This document shows positions 8,888 to 17,022 of a DNA stretch of 64,000 bases, piece after piece (the first letter of the stretch is position 1; each line of letters starts with the position of its first letter). Under the pieces are notes generated by a model. That model was given only the letters and a program-made list of their open reading frames with translations. It searched no databases and was not told where the DNA came from. The position numbers and the translations under genes are program-made. Source of the stretch: JAIBAJ01 sp965284645 (GTDB lineage: Bacteria > Bacteroidota > Bacteroidia > JAIBAJ01); contig OZ260106.1 of the NCBI GenBank assembly GCA_965284645.1, positions 2,666,001 to 2,730,000 of the forward strand. The letters run 5' to 3'.

Positions 8888-10708
8888 ATGAAAAAACTTT
8901 TCTCTTTAATATTTCTTGGTCCTTTAAGTGTATGCGCTCAACCTGCAGGGAATTTGGATTTAAGCTTTAATTCCACTGGATATAATGTAACCAATGTTGG
9001 TTCTAGTGAAGATAAGGCTTATGATTTGGCCATTTTAAGTGATGGAAAAATATTGGTAGTAGGTACCAGTTTCAATAGTTCTACCGGAAAGGATTTTATG
9101 GTGTTACGTTACAATTCGGATGGAACTTTAGATGCTGGTTTTGGTTCTAATGGAAAGGTTTTAACCGATTTGAATATTGGTTCAGAGGATATTGCTTATG
9201 AATTGGCAGTCCTGGCCGATGGTAGTTTTATTTTAGCTGGTTCCTCTGATAACGGAACGGATAGGGATGCTGCTTTAGTTAAATACAATGCGGATGGTAG
9301 TTTGTTTAGTACGTTCGGCACGAATGGGATCGTATTAACAGATTTGGACGCCAATAAGCAAGACATTTATAAATGTGTAAAAGTTCACCAACTAACTGGA
9401 AAAGTAATTGCCGGTGGAGCTGCACAAATTGATGATAATTTGGCCAAACCTGCTGTGGTAAGGTATAATGAGGATGGAAGTTTGGATGATACCTTTAATT
9501 CTACAGGAATACGTTTGATGTGGATTACCAACTTGGATGATCAATATTTGTATATGGTTGAAGATGTAGCAGTTGCTTCGAATGGTAAAATTACGGCCGT
9601 TGGTTGGAGAGATTTTCCAAACCTAAGCTGGGATTCAGATATGGTTGCCTTCAAGATTAATTCGGATGGTAGCATGGACAATACTTTTTCTACGGATGGG
9701 GAAGAGGTTTACAATGGCGGATTTAATGGGCATGACCAATTGTATGCAACTTTGTTGAATCCAGATCAAAGTTTTTTGGCTGTGGGCAGAAGCTATGTTT
9801 CCAACTTGGCCTATGATGGAATTTTTGTAGGTATTGATACAGATGGTTCCGTTTCTAATTCAACAAATACTGATTTTGCCAATGGACTAGGCTACTACGA
9901 TATGGCTTTGGATATGAACGGAAACATTGTCACCTGTGGTTATTCTGGCGATAAAGGATTAGCTTCTAGGATTTTGAGTGCTAATAATAATTTTGATGCA
10001 AGTTTTGGTTCTAGCGGAACCCTTGATTTTGACTTTAACCAAAGTACAGAGGCATTGTTTTATGGCATTGCCGTGCAAACCGACAATAAAATTGTTGTAG
10101 TAGGATGGAAAGATAATGATGTTTTAATCGCACGTTTACTTGGAGAAGGTTTGCCACAATTAAACGAATTTAATCTGCAAACCCCAGCCAATAATGCCAT
10201 AAATCTACCAATCGGCACTACCAATTTTAATTGGACCGATGCCTTTGGTGCCACAGGTTACAATATTCAAGTAGCAACTGATGATCAATTCACCAATATA
10301 ATTGCCGATGCAAATACTACTGCATCTTCTTACACATTCTCTTCTGGTTTAACTTTAAACACTTTCTATTGGTGGAGAGTTAGGGCTACAGATGGTACTG
10401 CTTTTGGTGATTGGTTGAGCCCTTTTAAATTCAAAACAGTGACTGGTGTGGGAATGGAAGAATTAACCTTCCCCTCTTTAATGGTTTTCCCTAATCCATC
10501 TAATAACCTAGTTAACATTCAATTTGAAAATACTTTAGATGTTAAACTTCAGGTTGTGAATCCATTGGGGGAGCTTGTTTATTCGGTTGCTGCAAATCAG
10601 GTTAAACAGCTAGTTGTTCCTACATCAAGTTTTTCGAATGGTGTTTATACCTTGGTTCTCGAATCCAATGGGGTAAGTTGTCAAAGAAAATTGACGATAA
10701 TTCACTAA
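8888..10708 (+). CDS. Secreted delta-60-repeat protein with T9SS sorting domain
   Basis: A 606-aa exported protein. Residues 1-18 form a signal peptide (MKKLFSLIFLGPLSVCAQ). About residues 25-420 contain repeated blocks of the type DGKILVVGTS...DFMVLRYNSDGTLDxxFGSNGK, the delta-60 repeat pattern, which forms beta-propeller-like folds. A fibronectin III-like module follows (about 430-525: NFNWTDAFGATGYNIQVATD, YWWRVRATDG). The final ~75 residues are a type A T9SS tail (VFPNPSNNLVNI, NGVYTLVLESNG, RKLTIIH). It is followed by a strong terminator at 10719-10774. The biological target is unknown. Confidence 0.9.
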   Translation: MKKLFSLIFLGPLSVCAQPAGNLDLSFNSTGYNVTNVGSSEDKAYDLAILSDGKILVVGTSFNSSTGKDFMVLRYNSDGTLDAGFGSNGKVLTDLNIGSEDIAYELAVLADGSFILAGSSDNGTDRDAALVKYNADGSLFSTFGTNGIVLTDLDANKQDIYKCVKVHQLTGKVIAGGAAQIDDNLAKPAVVRYNEDGSLDDTFNSTGIRLMWITNLDDQYLYMVEDVAVASNGKITAVGWRDFPNLSWDSDMVAFKINSDGSMDNTFSTDGEEVYNGGFNGHDQLYATLLNPDQSFLAVGRSYVSNLAYDGIFVGIDTDGSVSNSTNTDFANGLGYYDMALDMNGNIVTCGYSGDKGLASRILSANNNFDASFGSSGTLDFDFNQSTEALFYGIAVQTDNKIVVVGWKDNDVLIARLLGEGLPQLNEFNLQTPANNAINLPIGTTNFNWTDAFGATGYNIQVATDDQFTNIIADANTTASSYTFSSGLTLNTFYWWRVRATDGTAFGDWLSPFKFKTVTGVGMEELTFPSLMVFPNPSNNLVNIQFENTLDVKLQVVNPLGELVYSVAANQVKQLVVPTSSFSNGVYTLVLESNGVSCQRKLTIIH

Positions 10709-10718
10709 ACCTTTATGG

Positions 10719-10774
10719 AAATTAAACCTAGTCGTTGTCAATATTATATGAAACGGCTAGGTTTAATTTTTTTT
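10719..10774 (+). terminator. 18-bp intrinsic terminator overlapping the next gene's start
   Basis: Arms 10719-10736 and 10752-10769 pair over 18 bp with one G-U wobble around a 15-base loop, followed by a T-run to 10774. It terminates the delta-60 gene. The ATG at 10748 of the next gene lies in the loop, and the T-run codes for phenylalanines of its signal peptide. Confidence 0.8.
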
Positions 10775-11932
10775 GTTTCTTTTTTTCCTTTGTTGGCTCA
10801 CACCCAGATACAATGGATCAGAGGGAAGATAATTGATGAACGGGGAAAATCTGTTCCCTTTGTTTCGATTTTAAATAAGGCTATTTCGAAATACAGTATG
10901 GCTGATTCCGCTGGGAACTTCAGCATTCAAGGTGAAAAAGGTGATTCCTTACTTTTTTCCTGCATTGGATTTGAAATCGGAAATTGGGTCTTTAGGCAAT
11001 CAGGACCCATTCAGGTTACTTTAAAAAGTAAGACCTATTCCATTAGCGGTGTGACATTCGAAGAAATGAAGGCAGAAAACCTGCTTCGGTCCGCGATTCG
11101 AAAATTTTCTAGAAACTATCCTCAAAAGCCTTATTTCTATAATGCGTTTTACAGACAAAGCCATCAGGAGAATAAAAAATGGGTTAGGCTAGTGGAGGCA
11201 GACTTACAGGTAATAGACCCTGGATATTTGGGAGAAGAAAAAATGAATGTGAAACAGATGCGACGAAGTAGGGTTTATGAAAGAAACAAAGATATTCATG
11301 GTGACCACTTGGCTGAACTGTTGGAAGAAAATACGGTTCATTATCCTGCCAAATTTTTTACAAATCCATTTAATTTAGGACGTTATCGTTTTAAATTTGA
11401 TACTACATTCGTTTCGGACTCAGTAACTAGAATTCTATTTTTTCTTTCCTCGCCTGATGAAATAAAGGTAACAAAAGGATTTATTGATATTTCATTGAAA
11501 GATACAGCCATAATTCAAACCTTTTCAAAAACGGAACCGAATAAAAATTTTGCCTTGGAAAGGTATGACCGGTCAAATTGGAAATTTAATGAAGGCAGTG
11601 TAGCAGTAAAATATCAAAAAGTTGATAAGAAGTATTTTCTTTCATCCATTCAGTTTTACTACGAGCATGATATATACAATCCTGTATTTAAGACTTTCGA
11701 TTTTAAAGTAAGGGAGTATTTTGATCTCTGGGTTTATCGGGTTGATTTATTTCAGCCTGCTCCATCTGCTGAAAAATTCTCCTATCTATCCAATTTATAC
11801 AGAAGGCAATACGAGTATGATGCAACATTTTGGGAAAACTATCTTCCTGTTAAAGAACATCCAATTTCGGCTGAAATAATTTTGGATTTGGAAAGGGAAG
11901 TTCCATTAGCTAAACAGTTTTTAGAAAACTAA
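10748..11932 (+). CDS. Exported protein with carboxypeptidase-regulatory-like domain
   Basis: A 394-aa exported protein of the Bacteroidota family that joins an N-terminal carboxypeptidase-regulatory-like (CarboxypepD_reg) domain to a large uncharacterised domain. I chose ATG 10748 over ATG 10715 because it gives a normal signal peptide (MKRLGLIFFVSFFPLLAHTQ) and the earlier ATG lies on the terminator stem. About residues 23-95 are the beta-sandwich (IRGKIIDERGKSVPFVSI, GNFSIQGEKGDSLLFSCIGF). The rest contains no motif I recognise. There is no sorting tail, so it is probably periplasmic or outer-membrane associated. Because its start sits inside the upstream terminator, read-through expression should be low. 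Confidence 0.75.
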   Translation: MKRLGLIFFVSFFPLLAHTQIQWIRGKIIDERGKSVPFVSILNKAISKYSMADSAGNFSIQGEKGDSLLFSCIGFEIGNWVFRQSGPIQVTLKSKTYSISGVTFEEMKAENLLRSAIRKFSRNYPQKPYFYNAFYRQSHQENKKWVRLVEADLQVIDPGYLGEEKMNVKQMRRSRVYERNKDIHGDHLAELLEENTVHYPAKFFTNPFNLGRYRFKFDTTFVSDSVTRILFFLSSPDEIKVTKGFIDISLKDTAIIQTFSKTEPNKNFALERYDRSNWKFNEGSVAVKYQKVDKKYFLSSIQFYYEHDIYNPVFKTFDFKVREYFDLWVYRVDLFQPAPSAEKFSYLSNLYRRQYEYDATFWENYLPVKEHPISAEIILDLEREVPLAKQFLEN

Positions 11933-12021
11933 ATGGAAGATTAAGGGAATGAATTTGGCTTCAAAAAATAGAAATTCAATTTTTGAGGTTTGTTTTTCTC
12001 TTTTTGTTTTAGGATAAGCCT

Positions 12022-12029
12022 TAATTTCG
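12022..12029 (+). promoter_or_regulatory. -7 promoter box TAATTTCG, leaderless
   Basis: TAnnTTCG box ending five bases before the GTG start at 12034. This places the transcript start at or next to the start codon. Confidence 0.5.
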
Positions 12030-12033
12030 GCTC

Positions 12034-12993
12034 GTGTCAAGATTAAATCGATTTCAGGCCAAGAAAGCATTTATTGAAAACAAAGAGTCAGGGTTTAGCA
12101 ACCAAAATAACCTTCAAGGTGCTCGCCTTGTTAATCCTGATGGAAGTTTTAATGTAGAAAAAAGAGGAATGCATTTTTGGGACAAATTCAGTCCCTTCCA
12201 TTACTTAGTAACGATTTCATGGAAAATGTTCTTTTTTATATCCATTAGCTTCTTTATTGGTTGCAATTTAATGTTTGCAGGATTATATTATGCAGCAGGA
12301 TTGGAGAATATCGGGGGATTGATTGGTCAAACCCCTGCAGAAAAATTTTTGGAAGCCTTCTTTTTTTCTTGCCAGACTTTCACAACGGTAGGTTATGGCC
12401 GTGTAAATCCAACGGGTTTTTCAACAAATATGGTGGCTTCTTTTGAGGCTTTATTTGGTGTTTTATCCTTTTCCATTACAACTGGTTTGTTATATGGCAG
12501 GTTTTCCCGACCAGTTAGTAAAATGGTTTATAGCTCAAACGCCATTATTGGACCTTATAAAGAGATAACCGGATTAATGTTTAGAATTGCCAATGCCTTG
12601 CCAAATATTCTTTTAGAAACAGAAGTTAAGCTAAGTGTTGGTTTGAAAATGAAGGAAAATGGGGTTTGGGTGAGACGTTTTTTCTTTTTGGAAACAGAAA
12701 TGAAAAAAATCAATTTTATGGTTCTAAGTTGGACTATTGTTCATCCCATTGATGAGCAAAGCCCATTATGGGGATTTACAGAAGAAGATTTGAAGGAATC
12801 GGAAGCAGAGTTTATTGTATTAATTTCTGGTATTGACGAAACTTATGGTCAGCAGGTATATTCAAGGAATTCCTATAAACCTTATCAAATTATTTGGAAT
12901 GCCAAGTTTAAAACGATGTTTCATCCGAGTGAAGATGGAAACTATACAGTTTTAGAACTCGACTCAATTAATCAATTTGAAAAATTGAACTAG
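12034..12993 (+). CDS. Inward-rectifier (Kir) type potassium channel
   Basis: A 319-aa inner-membrane K+ channel of the prokaryotic Kir (KirBac) family. TM1 is about residues 62-86, and the pore helix leads into the selectivity filter TVGYG (118-122). TM2 is about 133-157 (ends GLLYGRFSRP). The C-terminal half (160-319) is the cytoplasmic immunoglobulin-like IRK domain. The start is GTG, supported by the -7 box just upstream. The stop codon TAG overlaps the GTG of the next gene by one base, so the two are probably translationally coupled. A link between potassium flux and a glycosyltransferase is not obvious. Confidence 0.9.
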   Translation: MSRLNRFQAKKAFIENKESGFSNQNNLQGARLVNPDGSFNVEKRGMHFWDKFSPFHYLVTISWKMFFFISISFFIGCNLMFAGLYYAAGLENIGGLIGQTPAEKFLEAFFFSCQTFTTVGYGRVNPTGFSTNMVASFEALFGVLSFSITTGLLYGRFSRPVSKMVYSSNAIIGPYKEITGLMFRIANALPNILLETEVKLSVGLKMKENGVWVRRFFFLETEMKKINFMVLSWTIVHPIDEQSPLWGFTEEDLKESEAEFIVLISGIDETYGQQVYSRNSYKPYQIIWNAKFKTMFHPSEDGNYTVLELDSINQFEKLN

Positions 12994-14110
12994 TGGATAA
13001 ACGTTTGCATATTGTAGCCTTTGATGTTCCCTATCCTGCCAATTATGGAGGGGCCATTGATTTGTTTTATAAACTGAAGGCTTTGTCGGAATTAGGATTA
13101 AAGATAACGCTGCATTGTTTCGAGTATGGCAGGGGGAAGCAAAAGAGCTTAATAAATATTGCCAAAAGGTTTATTACTACAAAAGGCATTCTTCTCGGCA
13201 GAATTTATTCAGTTTCAGTCCTTTTATTGTTGTTTCCCGAAGTAGTCCCCAGCTATTAGAAAATCTTTGCAAAGACAAGGCTCCTATTTTATTTGAAGGC
13301 TTGCATTGTTGTTTTTATTTAAACCATGAGCGATTAAAAGGAAGACGAAGAGTCGTTCGAACACATAATGTCGAACATGATTATTACCGTCATTTAGCTG
13401 CAGCTGAATCCAGTATTTTTAAACGGTTCTATTTTGAATTAGAGGCCAATAAGTTAAAGACCTATGAACAGGAATTGGCAGGGGCTGATGCATTAGTTTC
13501 AATTTCTCCTGCTGATACAGAACATTTTACTGCCATAAATCCCAAGACCTTTCATATAACAGCCTTTCATACCAATACAGAGTTGCTTATAAAGCCTGAA
13601 AAGGGAAGCTTTTGCCTTTACCATGGAAGTTTAGGGATTGGTGAAAACAACAAAGCTGCCTTATGGCTAGTGGAAGAGGTTTTAAACGATATCGACATTC
13701 CAGTGGTTATTGCAGGAAACAATCCATCCATGGAACTAAAAAATAAGGTCGCCAAACATCCGCATATTATTTTGAAGTCTGAGATTAACACCGAAGAAAT
13801 CCATACCTTGATTCAAGCGGCTCAAGTTAACATTCTACCTACTTTCCAAGCCACAGGTATCAAGTTGAAATTATTGGCGGCATTATTCAATGGAAAACAT
13901 TGTGTAGTAAATGTGCCTATGGTAGAAAATACAGGTCTGGAATCCTTATGTTGTATTGCAAAAGATGCGAATGAAATGAAGTCCCTGATTTTAGAGAAAT
14001 ACCAAGCAAATTTTGAAATAATTGTATTGGAAAAAAGAAAGGCTATTCTAGGAAAAGGCTTTAGTAACCATGAGAATGCCAAAAAGCTTATTCAAATTCT
14101 GTTTCCCTGA
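12993..14110 (+). pseudogene. Glycosyltransferase, family 1/4-like, with a -1 frameshift
   Basis: Two overlapping frames make one GT-B-like glycosyltransferase. The first (from GTG 12993: MDKRLHIVAFDVPYPANYGG) holds the N-terminal Rossmann start. The second (to 14110) holds the rest, including RTHNVEHDYY and LCCIAKDANEMKSLI. The frame changes at the G-run 13132-13136 (GGGGG). One more G would give the continuous peptide FEYGRGEAKELNKYCQKV, which reads smoothly. The product would be about 372 aa. The cause may be a real mutation, a homopolymer sequencing error or slippage. Its start overlaps the K+ channel stop and its 3' end overlaps ftsE on the other strand by 23 bp. Confidence 0.8.
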
Positions 14111-14846
14111 TTCGCACATTATAGGGTAGAGGATCGTTAAAATCTTCTTCTTTTATAGCATTTTTAGCTGATTCCTGGTTGAATTCAATAACCCTTCCCC
14201 CTTCGCATTTTAAGGTTCTGGAGGGATGTTGTTTGAAAAAGTTATAGTTATGAGTTGCCATTAAAACTGCACAACCAAACTGACTGATGCTTACCAACAA
14301 ATTAAGAATACCTTCTGAAGTTTCGGGATCTAAATTTCCTGTTGGTTCATCAGCTAAAATTAATTCAGGGTTATTCAACAATGCTCTCGCTATGGAAACC
14401 CTTTGCTGTTCCCCGCCTGATAGTTGATGGGGCATTTTTTGACCTAAACTACCTAAACCAACATTGTCCAAAACAGTTCTAATTTGATGATCGATTTTTG
14501 ATTTTTCGGTCCAACCGGTAGCCCTCAATACAAAATTCAAATTCTCATAAACGGTTCTATCCGTTAGAAGCTGAAAATCTTGAAAAACAATTCCTAGTTT
14601 TCTCCTAAGAAAGGGGACTTCTTTTTCTTTTAATCCATTTAATGCATATCCGGCAACATTACCTTGTCCTTCCTTTAATGGCAAATCAGCATATAAAGTA
14701 CGAAGGAGCGAACTTTTTCCGCTACCGGTTTTTCCTATCAAATATACAAATTCACTTTTCCCTATGGCAATATTAACCCCTGTTAGGATCATATTGCTCC
14801 GTTGGTAGATATTGGCATTGCTCAGGGATAAGATTGGACTCTCCAT
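14088..14846 (-). CDS. ftsE: Cell-division ABC ATPase FtsE
   Basis: A 252-aa ATPase of the FtsE type, which with the membrane protein FtsX controls peptidoglycan hydrolases at the septum. The Walker A is GKTGSGKS, the signature LSGGEQQRVSIARAL, Walker B LILADEPTGNLD, and the switch histidine ATHNYNF. The Q-loop is VFQDFQLL, and QDFQLLxDRTVYENL is the usual FtsE string. The C-terminal ~30 residues are acidic. ftsX is not adjacent, as often in this phylum. LolD is the main alternative, but the Q-loop region fits FtsE better. It overlaps the frameshifted glycosyltransferase tail to tail. Confidence 0.87.
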   Translation of the reverse strand: MESPILSLSNANIYQRSNMILTGVNIAIGKSEFVYLIGKTGSGKSSLLRTLYADLPLKEGQGNVAGYALNGLKEKEVPFLRRKLGIVFQDFQLLTDRTVYENLNFVLRATGWTEKSKIDHQIRTVLDNVGLGSLGQKMPHQLSGGEQQRVSIARALLNNPELILADEPTGNLDPETSEGILNLLVSISQFGCAVLMATHNYNFFKQHPSRTLKCEGGRVIEFNQESAKNAIKEEDFNDPLPYNVRIRETEFE

Positions 14847-14939
14847 TTCGTTTCAAGTTAGGATACAAGAATACTGAAGAATAGAGAAACGTATTTTGCT
14901 TCCCATAAATTTTCCCAACAAAAGATTTTTGATATTCTT

Positions 14940-16997
14940 TTATTGCCAAATCAATTTTCCAGTTCCTGTAAACCCATTCCCTTTTACCTTCAAAAAGTAA
15001 ATACCTTGTTGACTTAATTGGCTTTTTGTCAATGAAATGGAATTATCACCAGGATTTGATTGAATTGGTTCAGAAAGGATTACCTTGCCCAATAGATCGG
15101 TTACCTCAAAAAGGACTTGTCCTCCTTTTGGTGAATAGTAATTCAGTTCTGTTCTATCATTAGCAGGATTTGGGAAAATTACCAAAGCTTGGTTTACTAC
15201 CTCTGGTGCATCTATTCCAACCGACCCAGAAATATTGATATCATCGATATAAATATTGTTTCCTCCTCCTGAGGTAAATTCAAATTTAAATCGAACATTG
15301 TTGCTTGCTTTAATACTTGGGGAAATGCTTATTTCATCTGTTCTATATTGGGAAGGATTAGGAACAAAGGAAGCCGTACTTGCTGTAGTGGTTGCCAAAG
15401 AAGAGCCGATTTTTGAGTAGCGAATTAGCCATGTTTTGCCACAATTAGTGGAAAAATAAACCTTTAATTGGTCATTATCCGTGGATGTTTTCTGACGATA
15501 GGCAACTTTAAAGGAAAATACGAGGTCTTGTAATAAGGAGAAATTATAAGAATTCGATATTAATGCATCAACTTCTCCATCTGTAGAATTGGCAGAATTG
15601 TTTATCCGCATGCATTTTGATCCAGTAGCCATTCCGGAAGAAACTTCAGACCAAGTTAAGTCATTGTTTGGATTTTCAATAGACCATAAACCATTGCTTA
15701 ATGGAGAAGTCTCAAAACCCTCGGAATAGGGTGGATTGGAATTTTCGGCCACATTGCTAACCACTTGTATATATTGTGGTTGAGAAAATGAGGTTTGACC
15801 TTGGTCATTAGACGTCACCAAACTTACAGTATAAGTGCCAGGTGTGTTGTATTGGATAGTTGGGCTTTGATCATTTGAGGAAGCAGGAGTGCCGCCATTA
15901 AATGTCCAATTCCAATTGTTTGGTGTGCCATTATAGGTTAAATCAATAAAATCAATTGATTCTCCTTGACAAGCAATTTGGACGTTAGATTTGAAATCTG
16001 CAATTGGTTTGCAATTAGATACAATTCCCGCAGCTTGGGTTCCAGTTGCATTTAGGTTTGAATTGGAGATTAAAACATTCCTATAATCTTGGAAGGTATT
16101 ATCGACAATGTCTTTTTGGTCGTTTGTAAACATCTTTACGCAGGAAGAATAGCTCATTATGTTTTCGACATTAGCAGGTAAGCTAGTTCCACAAGGATTA
16201 TAGGAATAGTCGCAACCAAAATTTGCATTTCCATCTTCAGATGGGGTATCCGGACAATCATCGCCATCAAATCCACAACTGCCTTCAAAGGTATGGGCAA
16301 GACCTAGGTAATGTCCAACCTCGTGGCTCATAGTTCGGCCTGATCGTGAAGAATTTGCACCTAAGGCATCGGCTCTGCATAAAATTCCGTCAACACCTGG
16401 ATTCCAGTTCATTACATTTGGATAGTAAGCATAGCCCAAGGTTATCCCTGAACCAGATCCATCTTCCTGAATAGATTTTACTACCCAAACATTCAGGTAT
16501 TTGGTATTCGGCCATCTGACTAAATCTTTCACATTATCAGAAGCTCCTTCTGTTAATGTAGAATAGGTTCTGGTGATACCTTCAGTACAGTTTCCATTTG
16601 GATCAATGGTGGCTAGTCTGAATTCAACCTCCATATCGGATGAAACTCCAGCAAATGTGGAGGTAATCGAACCTACATATTCATTGGTTCCTTGCCAATC
16701 CCTATTCATAATATCCAGCGTTTCTTCAATAACACTTTTGGATATATTTTCACTTCCATATTGATGAATTACATGGAAAACTACTGGGATAACCCTATTG
16801 GCGGCTTGTTCTGATTTTGGTTGATTATGGTCGAGATGCCTCAAGCTTTCTTTCCTTGCATCATGCGACTGCTTTGCTTTAGGATTGGTTTCCAAATGCT
16901 TTTTCAGAAATCTATCTGTTCCACAAAGGTCTTGTGCATAAATTGATTGCAAACCACAAAGCAGCAAGGCTGAAGCAAGAGTTATATTTTTAGTCAT
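14940..16997 (-). CDS. M43 zinc metalloprotease with PKD domain and T9SS tail
   Basis: A 685-aa secreted metalloprotease of the M43 (pappalysin-like) family. I chose ATG 16997: it gives the signal peptide MTKNITLASALLLCGLQSIYAQ, and the farther ATG 17030 would overlap the neighbouring gene. The zinc site is HEVGHYLGLAH (225-235) and the Met-turn is NIMSYSS (M281). A PKD domain follows (WNWTFNGGTPASS, PGTYTVSLVTSN), then a jelly-roll-like region (SNSYNFSLLQDLVFSFKVAYR, GNNIYIDDINI). The end is a T9SS tail (IFPNPANDRTELNYYSP, GIYFLKVKG). It is a tandem paralogue of the gene at 17023-19125, and both have cccgaatt just before the ATG. Confidence 0.93.
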   Translation of the reverse strand: MTKNITLASALLLCGLQSIYAQDLCGTDRFLKKHLETNPKAKQSHDARKESLRHLDHNQPKSEQAANRVIPVVFHVIHQYGSENISKSVIEETLDIMNRDWQGTNEYVGSITSTFAGVSSDMEVEFRLATIDPNGNCTEGITRTYSTLTEGASDNVKDLVRWPNTKYLNVWVVKSIQEDGSGSGITLGYAYYPNVMNWNPGVDGILCRADALGANSSRSGRTMSHEVGHYLGLAHTFEGSCGFDGDDCPDTPSEDGNANFGCDYSYNPCGTSLPANVENIMSYSSCVKMFTNDQKDIVDNTFQDYRNVLISNSNLNATGTQAAGIVSNCKPIADFKSNVQIACQGESIDFIDLTYNGTPNNWNWTFNGGTPASSNDQSPTIQYNTPGTYTVSLVTSNDQGQTSFSQPQYIQVVSNVAENSNPPYSEGFETSPLSNGLWSIENPNNDLTWSEVSSGMATGSKCMRINNSANSTDGEVDALISNSYNFSLLQDLVFSFKVAYRQKTSTDNDQLKVYFSTNCGKTWLIRYSKIGSSLATTTASTASFVPNPSQYRTDEISISPSIKASNNVRFKFEFTSGGGNNIYIDDINISGSVGIDAPEVVNQALVIFPNPANDRTELNYYSPKGGQVLFEVTDLLGKVILSEPIQSNPGDNSISLTKSQLSQQGIYFLKVKGNGFTGTGKLIWQ

Positions 16998-17022
16998 AAT
17001 TCGGGATTTCGGTATCGAGAAA

